Below, one piece after another: positions 12,942-14,030 of a DNA stretch of 14,030 bases. The notes under the pieces are model-generated. The model did not search any database and was not told where the DNA came from. It was given only the letters and a program-made list of their open reading frames with translations. The translations under genes and the position numbers were made by a program. Location: NCBI GenBank assembly GCA_003644295.1, contig QNBZ01000008.1:1-14030 (forward strand). Reading direction: 5' to 3'. How positions within the stretch are numbered: position 1 is the first letter of the stretch; every line of letters begins with the position of its first letter. Source of the DNA: Planctomycetota bacterium. GTDB taxonomy: Bacteria; Planctomycetota; Phycisphaerae; Sedimentisphaerales; Anaerobacaceae.

Positions 12942-13307
12942 ATGGCCAAAAGAAAAGAACTGGAATTATTCGACAACCCACGTCCAGAGCGTGACTATCA
13001 TATCACAGTCAGATGTCCCGAATTTACCAGCGTTTGTCCTCGGACGGGCCAGCCGGACTTCGGCGAAATTACCATCGAATACTGCCCCAATAAAAGCTGC
13101 ATCGAGCTAAAGAGCTTAAAGTTCTACATCCAGAGCTACCGCAATAAAGGCATTTTCTACGAGGCGCTGACAAATGATATACTGGATGATTTAAGTACTG
13201 CCTGCAAACCACGCTGGATGAAGGTTACTTCCCGCTTTACACCTCGCGGCGGAATAACCACAGAGGTGGTCGCAGAATATAAAACAGAAATCAAAATAAA
13301 GAGTTAA
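12942..13307 (+). CDS. queF: NADPH-dependent preQ0 reductase QueF, short type
   Basis: QueF reduces the nitrile of preQ0 to the amine of preQ1, a four-electron NADPH reaction, on the way to queuosine. The 121-residue length fits the short, unimodular type (as in Bacillus). Motifs are PEFTSVCPRTGQPDFGEI with the catalytic cysteine C32 and aspartate D39, CIELKSLKFYIQSYRNKG (53-70) with the QueF ELKSLK motif, and the C-terminal RFTPRGGI (98-105). GAGG nine bases before the ATG supports the start. It is divergent from queC-queE with a 73-bp gap. QueD and FolE, needed upstream, are not in this window. A zinc-ribbon gene follows by 11 bp, likely co-transcribed. Confidence 0.97.
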   Translation: MAKRKELELFDNPRPERDYHITVRCPEFTSVCPRTGQPDFGEITIEYCPNKSCIELKSLKFYIQSYRNKGIFYEALTNDILDDLSTACKPRWMKVTSRFTPRGGITTEVVAEYKTEIKIKS

Positions 13308-13318
13308 GAGGTTGTAAA

Positions 13319-13810
13319 ATGGCCATAACATTTCATTGTAAGTATTGCGGCAAAAAGATAGAGGTGCCAGACAGTGCCGGCGGCAAATGGGGCAAGTGCC
13401 CTGCTTGTCATAACAAAGTATATGTCCCCAGCGATGATTCCGGTGAAGAGCTGAAAGTTGCACCGATAGATGAAAGTAACGATGCGAAGCAAAAAAAACT
13501 AATGGCCGAAACATACAAACTTACACAGGATATACTGCTTGAAAGAAAAGCGCCAGATGAACTTTCGTCGGCGTCCGAGATAAGTGATAAGGAACTGACA
13601 AAAAACATTATTCTGTATTTGAGACAGATGGCTGATGGCCAACTCGACCAGGCCGAAAGTATTGCCGATTCAATAATCTCCTGCGGCGAAAGAGCCGTTA
13701 AGGTTCTTGACAGAATAGCGCTCAGCGAAATCCCCGAGCCGGAATTAGCCAACATCCCGACACAGGTACTTTCCGGCCTGATAAGAAAGCTGCGTTCCAG
13801 AATAAGCTGA
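13319..13810 (+). CDS. Zinc-ribbon protein of unknown function
   Basis: A 163-residue protein starting with a treble-clef or zinc-ribbon domain: CKYC (C7, C10) and CPAC (C27, C30), in the planctomycete-typical setting FHCKYCGKKIEVPDSAGGKW...GKCPACHNKVYVP, with pairs spaced 16 residues apart. After an acidic linker (SDDSGEELKVAPIDESNDAK) it continues as a predicted all-helical region to the end (about 58-163), without membrane segments. The ribbon resembles the first module of several planctomycete proteins of unknown role. A GAGG precedes the ATG, 11 bp after queF, so it is probably in the queF operon. A link to tRNA modification is only inference from position. C120 is a lone further cysteine. 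Confidence 0.75.
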   Translation: MAITFHCKYCGKKIEVPDSAGGKWGKCPACHNKVYVPSDDSGEELKVAPIDESNDAKQKKLMAETYKLTQDILLERKAPDELSSASEISDKELTKNIILYLRQMADGQLDQAESIADSIISCGERAVKVLDRIALSEIPEPELANIPTQVLSGLIRKLRSRIS

Positions 13811-13938
13811 TTTTTTTCTTTTGTTTTTTCCCATTTTTTCAAAATTTGATACCAGCGTCAAAGGTATTTAGTATAAAAAATATCATAAATTCTTGTAAAT
13901 TCAGCTACTTATACCAATTGGAGTTAATTTTTGCGCCC
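13811..13938. other. AT-rich intergenic stretch without recognised genes
   Basis: The stretch starts with a T-rich run (13809-13840) but without a clear hairpin to make a terminator. It also has ATACC/GGTAT (about 13851-13870), an imperfect inverted repeat, and CCAATTGG, a short palindrome near 13916-13923. I see no ORF or RNA of note. Confidence 0.5.
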
Positions 13939-14009
13939 TGTCATTCCCGCGAAAGCGGGAATCCATAGGTTTATATATGTATTGGATGCCTGCTTTCGCA
14001 GAAATGACA
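13939..14009. repeat. REP/MITE-like inverted repeat element
   Basis: Two 27-bp arms at 13939-13965 (beginning TGTCATTCCCGCGAAAGC) and 13983-14009 are reverse complements with four mismatches, separated by 17 AT-rich bases. The left arm itself contains the hairpin ATTCCCGC-GAAA-GCGGGAAT. This TGTCATTCCCGC... form is a familiar interspersed palindrome in many bacterial genomes. It has no coding capacity. Confidence 0.8.
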
Positions 14010-14030
14010 CAATAATTGATTGTCTGTCAA

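Overview
The window (about 14 kb, moderate GC) looks like a chromosomal segment from a Planctomycetota bacterium, most likely an anaerobic Phycisphaerae-type lineage. This is inferred from: a PEP-CTERM exported protein; a small four-cysteine zinc-ribbon protein of the kind common in planctomycetes; a membrane-anchored NTF2-like protein; mostly weak Shine-Dalgarno sites mixed with a few clear ones; and 7-bp tandem repeats between genes. No phage, transposase or CRISPR array is visible.

Left part (1-4450): surE (nucleotidase) is followed 10 bp later by a two-helix membrane protein with an NTF2-like domain. A 313-bp hairpin-rich gap leads to a CBS-CBS-sensor-GGDEF diguanylate cyclase. It converges, with a 30-bp gap, on a GAF-GGDEF diguanylate cyclase on the other strand. 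Both cyclases keep the GGDEF active site and the RxxD inhibitory site.

Motility block (4450-7127): divergent from the GAF-GGDEF gene lie helically phased A-tracts, a 28-bp near-perfect palindrome, and a minimal MerR-type regulator. These are followed by a FlgB-like rod protein, an FlhG/MinD-type ATPase and the flagellar sigma factor FliA. A close match to the sigma-28 consensus begins at the flhG stop codon and would let FliA drive its own gene. Together with the two cyclases this reads as a motility and c-di-GMP control locus.

Middle (7128-11312): dapF (diaminopimelate epimerase) has its own sigma-70 promoter. A PEP-CTERM protein on the minus strand has its own terminator. It is divergent from an NtrC-type sigma-54 response regulator, and the 427-bp gap between them holds direct repeats, a hairpin, a candidate -24/-12 element and a sigma-70 promoter. 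A DUF3192/BamE-like lipoprotein follows.

Right part (11313-14030): a tRNA-Leu(GAG) on the minus strand has a promoter built partly from a 7-bp tandem repeat. The preQ/queuosine genes queC-queE (minus) diverge from queF (plus), with overlapping -10 boxes. queF is followed 11 bp later by a zinc-ribbon protein. The window ends in a REP/MITE-like inverted repeat. QueD and FolE are not present here.
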